A stretch of DNA of 64,000 nt from Azospirillum oryzae (GTDB lineage: Bacteria; Pseudomonadota; Alphaproteobacteria; Azospirillales; Azospirillaceae), in NCBI RefSeq assembly GCF_900177515.1, contig NZ_FXAK01000002.1, positions 290,001 to 354,000 on the forward strand, read 5' to 3'. Shown piece after piece: positions 48,358 through 57,555 of the stretch. The translations under genes were made by a program, and so were the position numbers. Numbering within the stretch: the stretch's first letter is position 1; each line of letters starts with the position of its first letter. The notes under the pieces are model-generated. The model did not search any database, was not told the DNA's origin, and saw nothing but the letters and a program-made list of their open reading frames with translations.

Positions 48358-50907
48358 TCAGATCGCCAGACGGGGGAACAGGTGCAGAAGCAGCAGGGCG
48401 GTTCCACCCTGCGCCGCGCTGTACCAGCCCATCAGCATGGTGTTGTCGAAGGTCACCCGCCGCTCCGAATGCAGCAGCCCGGCGGCGGAACGCGCCAGCG
48501 TGTAGCCCAGCATCAGCGTCATCACCGCGACGTGGAAGCCCTGCCACGCCACCAGCATGTAGGCGATGGCGCCATAGGCGCTGGCCGCGCCGACGAGGCC
48601 GGTCTGCATCTGCGCAGTGGCGTCCAGCAGGATGCCGCCGACCATCGCCGCCCAGGCCAGGATCAGCGCGAGACGGACCCGGCCATGCCGGTTGCGGTCC
48701 ACGGCGGAGCGCGCCCAGCCGATGGCCAGCGCCGCCAGCGCCCACAGCGCCAGCCCGCCGGCCAGCCAGGAAAGGCCGGGCAATCCGTCTCCATCCGTCG
48801 GCCATACATCCGGGCTGACCGTCCACAGGAACAGATAGGTGAAGATCAGACAGGCGAAGGCGGTGCCGTCCACCAGCAGAAGCACCACCGTGCCCCACCA
48901 GCTATGATTCTTCGGCCCCTGCACATAGACCGGCACGCGCCAGCCGCCGCCGACATCCTGCGGCGGATGGTCCGCCCCCTTGTCGAGGCCCCACAGCCAC
49001 CAGATCACCAGCCCGATCGCCAGCACCGCGGGAACCAGGGAGAAATAATAGAGCTTCAGCGTCAGGGAGATGAAATGGGTGGCGGTGAACAGTCCGGCCA
49101 GGAATGGCGCCCAATGCGGCCCCGGCAGCGGCATCAGATATTGCGGTTTCGCCTCGATCGGGCTGGTGACGATGGTCTCCCGCCGGGCGGTGGGCGCGCC
49201 GGGCAGGAAATGGGCGCCCTCGCGCACCTCGCGCGGCAGGTCGGGATTGTCCCACAGGGGGTAAAGGCCGGTGACGTGTGGGATGCTGCGGACGGCGTAC
49301 AGCTCGTTCGGCAGCCATTCCAGCGTCCCGGCATTCCACGGGTTGTCGGGCGATTTCTCCCCGCCGCCCAGGGCGCTGCGCGCCATGTCGACCAGAACCA
49401 GCAGCACGCCCAACGCCAGCACGAAGGCGCCCACCGTCGACACCATGTTCAGCAGGTTCCAGCCGAGGTCGCCGGGATAGGTGTAGACCCGCCGCGGCAT
49501 GCCCAGCAGGCCGCTGATGTGCATGGGGAAGAAGGCGGTGTTGAAGCCGATGAACATCAGCCAGAAGGCCCAGTTTCCCAACCGCTCCGACAGCATCCGG
49601 CCGTTCAGCGTCGGCCACCAGTGGTAAAGCCCGGCGAAGACCGGGAACACCATGCCGCCGATCAGCACGTAATGCAGGTGCGCAACGATGAAGTAGCTGT
49701 CATGGGCCTGCCAGTCGAACGGCACCACCGCCACCATCACGCCGGTCAGCCCGCCCAGCACGAAGATGAACAGAAAGCCGAACAGAAACCGCGTCGCCAC
49801 CGTCCATTGCACCCGCCCGGCCCCCAGCGTGGCGATCCAGGCGAAGACCTGGATGCCGCTCGGCACCGCCACCGCCATGCTGGCGGCGGAGAAGAAGCTG
49901 AGCGACAGCGACGGGATGCCGGTGGCGAACATGTGGTGGACCCACAGCCCGAAGCTGAAGAATCCCGTGCCGACCAGCGCCAGCACGACGAAGTCGTGGC
50001 CGATCAGCGGACGGCGGGCCAGGGTCGGCACCATCATCGACACCAGCCCGGCGGCGGGCAGGAAGATGATGTAGACCTCCGGATGGCCGAAGAACCAGAA
50101 CAGGTGCTGCCACAGCAGCGGGTCGCCGCCCTTCTCCGCGATGAAGAAGGGCCAGTGGAAGGCGCGTTCGATCTCCAGCAACGCGGTGGCGACGATCACG
50201 GCGGGAAAGGCGAAGATGATCATCCCCGCCATCACCAGCATCGACCATGCATAGATCGGCAGCTTGTCCAGCGTCATGCCGGGCGGCCGGGTGCGCAGGA
50301 TGCCGACCACGATCTCGATGGCGCCGGCGATGGCAGAGATCTCGATGAATCCGATTCCGAGCAGCCAGAAATCGGCGTTGATGCCCGGCGAATGCTCGTA
50401 GCTGGTCAGCGGCGGATACATGAACCAGCCGCCGTCGGGCGCCGCCCCAAAGATCAGCGAGCAGAAGAAGGCGATGCCGCCGAAGAAATAAGCCCAGAAG
50501 GCGAAGGCCGACAGCCGGGGAAAGGGCAGGTCGCGCGCCGCCAGGAAGGACGGCAGCAGATAGACGCCGATGGCCTCCACGATCGGCACGGCGAACAGGA
50601 ACATCATCCCGGTGCCGTGCACGGTGAAGAACTGGTTGTAGGTGTTGTGATCGAGCAGGTCGTTGTCCGGCACCGCCAGCTGCAGCCGCATCACCAGCGC
50701 CAGCACCCCGGCGATCAGGAAGAACAGCAGCGCCGTAGCGATGTACCAGACTCCGACGCGGGAGTTGTTCACCGCCGTCAGCTGCGCGATCCCCGGCGGC
50801 AGCCGCCAAACGCGACGCAGCGTCTCCTCCTCCCCCTCCGGCCGGGGCGTGGGGCTGGGAAAGCGGCCGGAGAACTCGTCGCGGGGTCCGTCGGTGCGCA
50901 GCGTCAT
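48358..50907 (-). CDS. ctaD: Cytochrome c oxidase subunit I-III fusion (CtaD-CtaE)
   Basis: 849 residues. Subunit I (residues 1 to about 560): heme and copper His residues in FFTVHGTGMMFLFAVP, the WFFGHPEVYIIFLP segment with CuB His and cross-link Tyr, HHMFATG, and AHLHYVLIGG. The HPEVYI Glu marks an A1-type oxidase. The last 220 residues (NHSWWGTVVLLLVDGTAFAC, then AWQGFHVAVMTLML) are subunit III. Subunits I and III are fused in one chain. It overlaps ctaC by 4 bp (ATGA) and uses the ATG at 50907. Confidence 0.95.
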   Translation of the reverse strand: MTLRTDGPRDEFSGRFPSPTPRPEGEEETLRRVWRLPPGIAQLTAVNNSRVGVWYIATALLFFLIAGVLALVMRLQLAVPDNDLLDHNTYNQFFTVHGTGMMFLFAVPIVEAIGVYLLPSFLAARDLPFPRLSAFAFWAYFFGGIAFFCSLIFGAAPDGGWFMYPPLTSYEHSPGINADFWLLGIGFIEISAIAGAIEIVVGILRTRPPGMTLDKLPIYAWSMLVMAGMIIFAFPAVIVATALLEIERAFHWPFFIAEKGGDPLLWQHLFWFFGHPEVYIIFLPAAGLVSMMVPTLARRPLIGHDFVVLALVGTGFFSFGLWVHHMFATGIPSLSLSFFSAASMAVAVPSGIQVFAWIATLGAGRVQWTVATRFLFGFLFIFVLGGLTGVMVAVVPFDWQAHDSYFIVAHLHYVLIGGMVFPVFAGLYHWWPTLNGRMLSERLGNWAFWLMFIGFNTAFFPMHISGLLGMPRRVYTYPGDLGWNLLNMVSTVGAFVLALGVLLVLVDMARSALGGGEKSPDNPWNAGTLEWLPNELYAVRSIPHVTGLYPLWDNPDLPREVREGAHFLPGAPTARRETIVTSPIEAKPQYLMPLPGPHWAPFLAGLFTATHFISLTLKLYYFSLVPAVLAIGLVIWWLWGLDKGADHPPQDVGGGWRVPVYVQGPKNHSWWGTVVLLLVDGTAFACLIFTYLFLWTVSPDVWPTDGDGLPGLSWLAGGLALWALAALAIGWARSAVDRNRHGRVRLALILAWAAMVGGILLDATAQMQTGLVGAASAYGAIAYMLVAWQGFHVAVMTLMLGYTLARSAAGLLHSERRVTFDNTMLMGWYSAAQGGTALLLLHLFPRLAI

Positions 50908-51929
50908 TTCAGGCTCTCCAGCCAGGCGGCCATGGCGTCCAGGGTCTCGCCGTCCATCACGTCGAAGGACGGCATGCGGTTCTCGGGCTTGATGTGCTGG
51001 GCGCCCTGGATCCAGGCGGCGATCGTCTCCACCCGTGTCGGCAGCGTCCCGGCGGCGAGCGAGGGGCGGGCGCCGACGCGGCTCAGGTCGGGGCCGACCA
51101 ACCCTTCCGCCTCCGTCCCGCGCACGGCGTGGCAGGACTGGCAGCCGAAGGAGAAGAAGGCGTCGCGGCCGCGCGAGAGCTGCGGCGTCGCCGGCTCCGG
51201 CGGCGGGCGCCGCTGCGCCGCCATCCAGGCGTCGAACTCGTCCGCCGGCAGGACCCGGATGTCGAAGGCCATCAGGGCATGCTGCGCCCCGCAATATTCG
51301 GCGCATTGGCCGCGATAGAGCCCCGGCCGCTGCGCCACGATCGGCAGCCGGTTCACGTGGCCGGGGATCATGTCGATCTTGCCGGCGAGGCTCGGCGCCC
51401 AAAAGCTGTGGATGACGTCGGCGCTGGCGACCCGCAGCTCCACCTGCCGTCCGGCCGGCAGCACGAGTTCGTTGGCGCCGCGCAACGGTTCCTGCCCCTC
51501 CACCTGATAGCGGACGTCCCACCACCACATGTAGCCGGTGACCTCCACCACCAGTTCCGGGTTCGGCGTCAGGGTCGCCAGCCGGCGGGCCAGGGCGAAT
51601 TCATGGAGCTGCAGCGCCGTCAGCGTGACGAGCGGGAACAGGATGCCGCCACCGATCACCCAGGCACGGCGGCCGGGAAACCGCTCCGGCCGGACCAGCG
51701 CGGCATAGAGCGCCAGCCCCATCACCACCAGGAAGATCACGGCGGCGCCGATGAATAGGATCCAGCTGGTGACCAGGATCTCCTGCGCGCTGACGCCCGC
51801 GGCATCCAGCGCCGACTGCCGCCCCTCACATCCCGCCAGTGAAAATCCGGCAATGGCGAGCGGCGCAATGGACAAGCCGCGTCGCAGAGAGAGTCGCGCA
51901 GGTCGCCGGCTCGCCCAGGTCATGTCCAT
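50904..51929 (-). CDS. ctaC: Cytochrome c oxidase subunit II with cytochrome c domain (CtaC)
   Basis: 341 residues. Lipoprotein signal with LAGC (Cys34); two membrane helices (ILVTSWILFIGAAVIFLVVM, WVIGGGILFPLVTLTALQL). The CuA site has H174, C209, E211, C213, H217 and M220. A C-terminal cytochrome c domain holds CQSCH (263-267) and a Met ligand near RMPSFD. The fused cytochrome makes the enzyme a caa3-type oxidase. It is first in ctaC, ctaDE, small membrane gene. Confidence 0.95.
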   Translation of the reverse strand: MDMTWASRRPARLSLRRGLSIAPLAIAGFSLAGCEGRQSALDAAGVSAQEILVTSWILFIGAAVIFLVVMGLALYAALVRPERFPGRRAWVIGGGILFPLVTLTALQLHEFALARRLATLTPNPELVVEVTGYMWWWDVRYQVEGQEPLRGANELVLPAGRQVELRVASADVIHSFWAPSLAGKIDMIPGHVNRLPIVAQRPGLYRGQCAEYCGAQHALMAFDIRVLPADEFDAWMAAQRRPPPEPATPQLSRGRDAFFSFGCQSCHAVRGTEAEGLVGPDLSRVGARPSLAAGTLPTRVETIAAWIQGAQHIKPENRMPSFDVMDGETLDAMAAWLESLK

Positions 51930-52030
51930 CGCCTCCCCTTCACCGGGCCACGCCCATTTTCCCCCTCGGGGTCAACACAGCCGAGGCTCGACGGTTTCGT
52001 GGGCAATCCGAAGTTCCCATGTGAAATCGC

Positions 52031-52056
52031 GAAACCAGTGCGTGGCCGTAAGCGTT
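52031..52056 (+). promoter_or_regulatory. Weak ECF (EcfG-like) promoter candidate
   Basis: GAAAC at 52031-52035, a 17-nt spacer and CGTT at 52053-52056, 65 bp before the TIGR02587 gene. The general-stress consensus in alphaproteobacteria is GGAAC-N(16-17)-CGTT; this site deviates by one base in the -35 part. It lies in the 191-bp divergent region between ctaC and TIGR02587. Confidence 0.3.
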
Positions 52057-52120
52057 GAAGGTGGAAATACGGCCCCGGCAATCGCGGCGGGGTTGGGAAA
52101 GGCGCTTGAGGAGACGATGA

Positions 52121-52987
52121 ATGACCGCCGACACGGGCCGGACGGGGGCGGCGTTACCGGAGAAGCCAGCCTACGAGGACAACCGCTCCTTCCTCGTCGG
52201 ACTGGCGCGGGCCTTTGCCGGCGCGCTGATCTTCTCGCTGCCGATGCTGATGACGATGGAGATGTGGTGGATCGGCTTCACCATGGAGTCCTGGCGGCTG
52301 GTCCTGCTGCTGGTGCTGCTGATCCCGCTGCTGGTCGGGCTGTCGGTGGTCAGCGGCTTCAAATCCACCGCCAGCCTGCGCGACGACATCGCCGACGCCT
52401 TCGTCGCCGTAGCCGTGGCGGTGGTGATGTCGGTCGTCATCCTCGGCATCTTCAAGGTGCTGTCCGTCGACATGCCGGCGCGCGAGATCATCGGCAAGAT
52501 CGCGCTGCAGAGCTTCCCCGCCGCCATCGGCGCCATGCTGGCCCGCGACCAGCTGGGCGAGAAGAGCAGCGAAAGCATGCAGCGCCGGACCGCGATGACC
52601 TATCCGCAGGAGCTGTTCCTGATGGGGGTGGGGGCGCTGTTCCTCGGCCTCAACGTCGCCCCGACGGACGAGATGGTGCTGCTGTCCTACATGATGGACC
52701 CATGGCGGGAGATCGCGTTGCTGCTGCTCTCGCTGGTGCTGATGCACGCCTTCGTCTATGCGGTGGAGTTCCCCGGCGGGTCGAAACCGCCGGGCGGCGT
52801 CGGGTTCTGGAGCCTGTTCCTGCGCTTCACCGTCGTCGGCTACGTCATCGTGCTGGCGATCTGCCTTTACCTGCTGTGGACCTTCGGCCGGACCGACGGC
52901 ACCGGCTTGGCCGAGATCATCAGCGCCACCGTGGTCCTGGGTTTCCCCTGCGCCATCGGCGCGGCGGCGGCCCGCCTGATCCTGTGA
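52121..52987 (+). CDS. TIGR02587 family integral membrane protein
   Basis: 288 residues with about eight membrane helices. N-terminal RSFLVGLARAFAGALIFSLP MLMTMEMWW-type segment, charged loop KSTASLRDDIADAFVAVAVA, and conserved RDQLGEKSSESMQRRTAMTYPQ loop. The family has no known function and is found with TIGR02588, which follows 30 bp later. A GAGGAGACG ribosome-binding site is present. Confidence 0.85.
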   Translation: MTADTGRTGAALPEKPAYEDNRSFLVGLARAFAGALIFSLPMLMTMEMWWIGFTMESWRLVLLLVLLIPLLVGLSVVSGFKSTASLRDDIADAFVAVAVAVVMSVVILGIFKVLSVDMPAREIIGKIALQSFPAAIGAMLARDQLGEKSSESMQRRTAMTYPQELFLMGVGALFLGLNVAPTDEMVLLSYMMDPWREIALLLLSLVLMHAFVYAVEFPGGSKPPGGVGFWSLFLRFTVVGYVIVLAICLYLLWTFGRTDGTGLAEIISATVVLGFPCAIGAAAARLIL

Positions 52988-53017
52988 CCCTGGTCCTGTG
53001 AAGGGGGAGAGTGGCCG

Positions 53018-53464
53018 ATGGCGACGACCGGCGACGAATCACAAGTGAACGAGGATTCCCGGGGGAATGACGGAGCGGAGCATGCACCGCCGACCTCACC
53101 GCTGGAATGGGTGGTGGCGGGGCTCGGCGCGCTGCTGATCGCCGCGATGATCGTCTACATGGTGCAATACGCCCTCAAGGAGCACAGTTCGGTCCCCGGC
53201 GAAATGGACGTGACCGTGATGGAAACGCGGACCGGCGGCTCTGGCCACACCGTCCGTTTCCAGATCCGCAACCGGACGGCCGCGACCGCCGCAACGCTGA
53301 TCGTGCGTGGAGAGCTGCGGTCCGGCGATCGCGTGGTGGAGACGGCGGAAGCGCAATTCGACTATCTGCCGCCCTATTCCGAACGCTTCGGCGCCCTGAT
53401 CTTCCAGCACGACCCGGCCCGCTACGAATTGCGCATCGTCCCCACCGGCTACAGCGAGCCTTGA
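53018..53464 (+). CDS. TIGR02588 family protein
   Basis: 148 residues. One membrane helix (LEWVVAGLGALLIAAMIVYM), then a periplasmic beta-rich part (GHTVRFQIRNRTAATAATLI, EAQFDYLPPYSERFGALIFQ). The pair TIGR02587-TIGR02588 is conserved and this one is in the same order with a 30-bp gap. The ribosome-binding site is AAGGGGGAGA. It ends 8 bp from the convergent ClC gene. Confidence 0.82.
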   Translation: MATTGDESQVNEDSRGNDGAEHAPPTSPLEWVVAGLGALLIAAMIVYMVQYALKEHSSVPGEMDVTVMETRTGGSGHTVRFQIRNRTAATAATLIVRGELRSGDRVVETAEAQFDYLPPYSERFGALIFQHDPARYELRIVPTGYSEP

Positions 53465-53471
53465 GCAACCG

Positions 53472-55313
53472 TCAGTCCCGCCCCCAAAGCCCCCGTTCAC
53501 CCAAATCCTCACCGCGCTGCCGCTCCAACGCCTGGGAATAGCGGCGGAGCGCGAAGGACTCCGTCACATAGCCGATGATCCGCCGGTCGGTGGGGGAGGA
53601 CAGCACCGGCAGTGCCTCCACCTCCTCGCTGCCGAAACGGTTCAGCACCGTGCGGGCGTCGTCGCCCGGCATCAGGACCGCGTCGGCCTTGCAGGCCAGC
53701 GATCCGACCCGCGTCTCCGTCGCCTCCGCGTCCTGGTCGGGGTCGTGGATGATCGACATGTCGACCATGCCGGCATACCGTCCCGTCTCGTCCACCGCGA
53801 AAACGGCCTTGGTCGACCCCAGCGGATAGAGGCGGCGCAGCGCCTCCACCGTCAGGGTGGCGGGCACCGTCTTGGCATCGCGGCGCATCAGCCGGAAGGC
53901 GGTCAGTTCCGACAGCCAGCCGATGTCGTAGGCGCCGCGGATCGGCACGCCGCGCAGGTGGAAGCGCCAAGTGGCGAAGGAGTAGCCGAAGGCCTGACGC
54001 ACCACGGTCGTCGACAGCACCACCCCGATCAGCACGCCCGACGCCGCCCACAGATCCTGCGTCGTCTCCAGCACCAGCAGCACCATGGTGACCGGGGCGC
54101 CGACGATGCCGGCGGCGACAGACCCCATGCCGACCAGCAGCAACAGACCGCCGTCGATCCCCAGCCCCGGCAGAAATGCGGAGGTCGTCTGTCCCAGCAG
54201 GCCGCCGAACAGCCCACCGATGAACAGCGAGGCGCTGAACAGGCCGCCGCGGAATCCCGACCCCAGCGACAGGGCCGATGCCAGGATCTTCGCCACCAGC
54301 GTCAAGGCCAGCGCCAGCGCACCGCCCGCCAGCTCCGGCGGGACGGCGCCCGGCCCGCTGCCCATCACCGCCGGCACCGCCAGCGCAAGCGCGCCCACCA
54401 TCACCCCGCCGATGGCCGGCTTCATCCAACGCGGGCCCGGCAGCCGGTTGAATCCACGCTCCGCCACCGTCACCGTCTGCATGGCGAGGATGCTGAGCCA
54501 ACCGGCCAGGAAGCCGACGACGCCGCAGGCGGCATAATCCCAGCTGGCGATCACCACCGGGCGGCCGAGCGCCAGCGGCACCTCGCCGCCGGTCAGCAGG
54601 GCCGACGCCGCCACGCCCAGCACCGCTGCCGCCCCGACCGGGGCCAGCACCGCCAGCGTGTAACCGCCGAGCACCAGTTCGAAGGCGTAGAAGGCGCCGG
54701 CCAACGGCGCGTGGTAGGCCGCGGCGATGGCCGCCGCCGCCCCGCAGCCGACCATGGTGCGCAGATCGGCCCGGCGCAGCCGCAGCCGCTGGCCCAACGA
54801 AGACGCCAGTCCGGCGCCGGCCTGGGTGTAGGCGGCCTCCATGCCGACCGATGCGCCGGAAATGTTAGACAGGGCGGTCGTCACCGTCAGCCGCAGGCTG
54901 TCGATCAGCGACATCTTGCCGCCATAGAGCGCGTTCGCCTCCACCGCGTCGACGATGGCGTTGGGGCGCCAGCGCCGCACCAGCATCGACAGGATGCCCA
55001 GCAGCAGCCCGCCGACGGCCGGTACGCCCAGCGTCCGCAGCAGGTCGGGCACGCCCTGCCCCAGCCGCTCGCCCTCCGGCAGGTCGAAGGCCAGCGCCTG
55101 CATCAGCAGCACCGCTTCGTGGAGAAGCCCGACCGCCAGCCCGACCACCCCGCCGACCAGCGCGGCGAGGACCACCACCGCCAGCACGCTGTTGCGGACG
55201 CTCCAGCGGTCGGACACGGTTGTGGCTGCGGACGCATCGAGCGCCGCATAGGGGTCGTTGCCGGCGCGGGCGTTGTCGCCCACGCCGTCGAGGGAGGCCG
55301 AGTTGTCAGGCAT
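53472..55313 (-). CDS. ClC chloride channel/transporter with CBS domains
   Basis: About 613 residues. The ClC core has conserved helix ends, but the motifs are unusual: the GxEGP gate reads SVGMEAAYTQAGAG (gating Glu kept, Gly-Pro lost), and the GxFxP motif reads GGLFSASLFIGG. A CBS pair lies in the last 150 residues (MVDMSIIHDPDQDA, ALPVLSSPTDRRIIGYVTES). ATG at 55313, with a GTG at 55319 as the other option. Chloride/proton exchange versus channel activity cannot be decided. Confidence 0.88.
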   Translation of the reverse strand: MPDNSASLDGVGDNARAGNDPYAALDASAATTVSDRWSVRNSVLAVVVLAALVGGVVGLAVGLLHEAVLLMQALAFDLPEGERLGQGVPDLLRTLGVPAVGGLLLGILSMLVRRWRPNAIVDAVEANALYGGKMSLIDSLRLTVTTALSNISGASVGMEAAYTQAGAGLASSLGQRLRLRRADLRTMVGCGAAAAIAAAYHAPLAGAFYAFELVLGGYTLAVLAPVGAAAVLGVAASALLTGGEVPLALGRPVVIASWDYAACGVVGFLAGWLSILAMQTVTVAERGFNRLPGPRWMKPAIGGVMVGALALAVPAVMGSGPGAVPPELAGGALALALTLVAKILASALSLGSGFRGGLFSASLFIGGLFGGLLGQTTSAFLPGLGIDGGLLLLVGMGSVAAGIVGAPVTMVLLVLETTQDLWAASGVLIGVVLSTTVVRQAFGYSFATWRFHLRGVPIRGAYDIGWLSELTAFRLMRRDAKTVPATLTVEALRRLYPLGSTKAVFAVDETGRYAGMVDMSIIHDPDQDAEATETRVGSLACKADAVLMPGDDARTVLNRFGSEEVEALPVLSSPTDRRIIGYVTESFALRRYSQALERQRGEDLGERGLWGRD

Positions 55314-55374
55314 GATCACGCTGATTGGTAGCCCTTCCGTAAGGGGACAATGGGCCGGAAGGGCGTGAGTTCCG

Positions 55375-56727
55375 TCAGGGCTTGGCTTGCTGCGGTTTTG
55401 TCTGCGGCTTCACCGTCGCCGGCGCGGGCGCCGACGGAGCGGATGGGGCCGCAGTAGGCGCCGGTACTGGGGCTGGTGCGGAGGATGCTGCCGGGGTCTG
55501 CGTCGCAGGTGCCGGTTGAACGGGCGTAGGCTGAACCGGGGCCGCGTCCGTGGTGACCGGCGGGGGCGCGGTTCCGGCGCGGCGCAGCACCTGGGCGAGG
55601 TTGTCGCGCACCTTGTCGGCCAGCGCGACGTCGGGTTCGCCGGCCTCGTGGAAGATCACGGTGAACAGCCGGCGCTGCGACAGCAGGAAGTTCAACGTGA
55701 CGTGCAGCTTGCCCTGCGGCATCGCGCAATCGACCGATCCCGTGCGCAGCCAGACCGCACCGGCCTGTTCGGACGGGTTCAGGCTGACCGTCGGCGCGCC
55801 TTCGCAGCGCTGCTTCATGGCGTCGGCGAAACTGTCGGACAGCTCGTCGATCTTGGCACCCTCGCCCACCGCGCGCTCGCGGATGCCGCCGACGATGGGG
55901 CCGAAACGCCAAGCGACGTCGGCCGGGCGGCGCTCCTGCGGGACCTTGTCCATCGGCACCAGTTCGGCGTCATGCACCCCGGCCGCCGTCAGCAGGCTGT
56001 CCAGCCCTTCCGGCAGGCGGTTCTTCTTTTCCGCCGGGCGGCCGGCGGCGACCTTGATCGGCGGGACGTTGCCGCCCTTGTCGACGCAGGTCTTCAGATC
56101 GCCCAGAACCTTCTTGGTGCCGTCCAGCTTGAAGGCGATGCGATCCGATGCCGACGACACCACCAGTTCGTTGCCGCCCATCAGGGCGTTGACCAGTTCC
56201 TCGTCCTTGCCGTTGGAGACCACCAGCATGTCCGGCTGCGAGGCGATGGCAACCCGCTCCCGCTTCAGCTTCTTGTCGACCTCGATGGTCACCGGCCATT
56301 CGCCGCCCTTCGGCAGGTCGGCGCCGGGAATGCCGATGCCGATGTTGGTCTCCCCCTTCGGGCTGCGGGCGAACATCAGCACATGGCCGGAGGTGAATTC
56401 CCCCTCCGCCACGCAATAGGCGAAGCTGCCGTCCTTCTTCTTGGCGGCGCCGCCGTCCCAGCTCTCGATCAGTTCGCCCGGCCCCTCCGGCTTCGGCGGA
56501 GCGGCGGCCTTGTCGGCGCCGGGAGTGCCCGGAGCAGACGGATTGGCCGGCTTGGCGCCCTGCTGCGGCGCGGCCGGAGTCAGAATCTCTTCTTCCGGTT
56601 CGGGCAGCCCGTAATAGGCGGCCGGCGGCATGTTCGGCTCGACCGGCACCAGCTCCGCCACCGCCGGAGTCGACGCCACCCCCAGCAGGAGAAGCGCGGA
56701 CAGCGAAGCGGCAAGGCGGGCGGTCAT
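55375..56727 (-). CDS. Secreted hypothetical protein with Pro/Ala-rich ends
   Basis: About 450 residues. Signal peptide MTARLAASLSALLLLGVAS ending at AVA; a Pro/Ala linker; two globular parts (FAYCVAEGEFTSGHVLMFAR, VAIASQPDMLVVSNGK; then DVAWRFGPIVGGIRERAVGE, LHVTLNFLLSQRRLFTVIFH); and a Pro/Ala/Thr tail. The second start at 56742 is possible. The start of the first globular part recalls invasion-associated IalB-like domains (CVAEG, FARSPKG, IEVDKK), but this is uncertain. No function is assigned. Confidence 0.65.
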   Translation of the reverse strand: MTARLAASLSALLLLGVASTPAVAELVPVEPNMPPAAYYGLPEPEEEILTPAAPQQGAKPANPSAPGTPGADKAAAPPKPEGPGELIESWDGGAAKKKDGSFAYCVAEGEFTSGHVLMFARSPKGETNIGIGIPGADLPKGGEWPVTIEVDKKLKRERVAIASQPDMLVVSNGKDEELVNALMGGNELVVSSASDRIAFKLDGTKKVLGDLKTCVDKGGNVPPIKVAAGRPAEKKNRLPEGLDSLLTAAGVHDAELVPMDKVPQERRPADVAWRFGPIVGGIRERAVGEGAKIDELSDSFADAMKQRCEGAPTVSLNPSEQAGAVWLRTGSVDCAMPQGKLHVTLNFLLSQRRLFTVIFHEAGEPDVALADKVRDNLAQVLRRAGTAPPPVTTDAAPVQPTPVQPAPATQTPAASSAPAPVPAPTAAPSAPSAPAPATVKPQTKPQQAKP

Positions 56728-56853
56728 CACGAGGTAATCCATAGATGGTTGTGGCGGCGAAGCTATCCGCGACCGCCCCCATCCGCAAGCCCAACCGCCC
56801 TTCCCGGTGCGGGAGGCTGGCACCTGTTGCACGGGACACGCAGGGGCAGGCTC

Positions 56854-57555
56854 CTACCCCCCGAAGAACGCGCCCCGCAGCACCTCTTCCGACAGCGACG
56901 CGACCGGCCCGTCGCCGACCACGCGGCCCAGCCGCAGCAGGACGGCACGCGGCGCGACCGCCAGCGCGCGTGCCGCGCTCTGCTCGGCCAGAAGCACGGC
57001 GGTGCCCGCGGCGGCGATGCGGCCGACGGCGGAGAAGACCTCGTCGGCCAGCTTGGGCGACAGGCCGAGCGACGGCTCGTCGAGCAGAAGCAGGCGGGGC
57101 CGGCCCATCAGCGCGCGGCCCAGGCTCAGCATCTGCTGCTGACCACCGGAAAGGCGCCAGGCGCTCTCGCCGCTCTTAAGGGCAAGGTCGGGGAACAGGG
57201 CGAAGACGCGTTCGACATCCCGGGCGCGGTCGCGGGCGGCGGATAGGCCGGCGACCTCCAGATTGTCGCGCACGCTCATGCCGGGGAAGACGCGCCGCCC
57301 CTCCGGCACATAGCCGATGCCGCGCCTCACCCGCGCCTCGGTCGCCAGCGGGCCGAGATCGGCGCCGTCGAAACGAAGATCTCCCCGCGCCGGGACAAGG
57401 CCGAGCAGAGCCTTCAACAGCGTCGACTTCCCCGCCCCGTTGGCGCCGAGCAGCGCCACCGTCTCCCCCGCCGCGACGGTCAGCGACACGCCATCGAGCG
57501 CGCTCGCCCCGCCATAGCCGGCGGTCAGGTTGCGGATGGTCAGCAGCGCGCTCAT
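56854..57555 (-). CDS. Liv-type ABC transporter ATP-binding protein (LivF-like)
   Basis: About 233 residues. Walker A GANGAGKST at 37-45, signature LSGGQQQ near 137, Walker B LLLLDEPSLGLSP, and YVPEGRRVFPGM, the LivF-type Q-loop sequence. The start at 57555 overlaps the fused permease-ATPase gene by 4 bp (ATGA). Last gene of an operon that follows a TPP riboswitch. Confidence 0.93.
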   Translation of the reverse strand: MSALLTIRNLTAGYGGASALDGVSLTVAAGETVALLGANGAGKSTLLKALLGLVPARGDLRFDGADLGPLATEARVRRGIGYVPEGRRVFPGMSVRDNLEVAGLSAARDRARDVERVFALFPDLALKSGESAWRLSGGQQQMLSLGRALMGRPRLLLLDEPSLGLSPKLADEVFSAVGRIAAAGTAVLLAEQSAARALAVAPRAVLLRLGRVVGDGPVASLSEEVLRGAFFGG

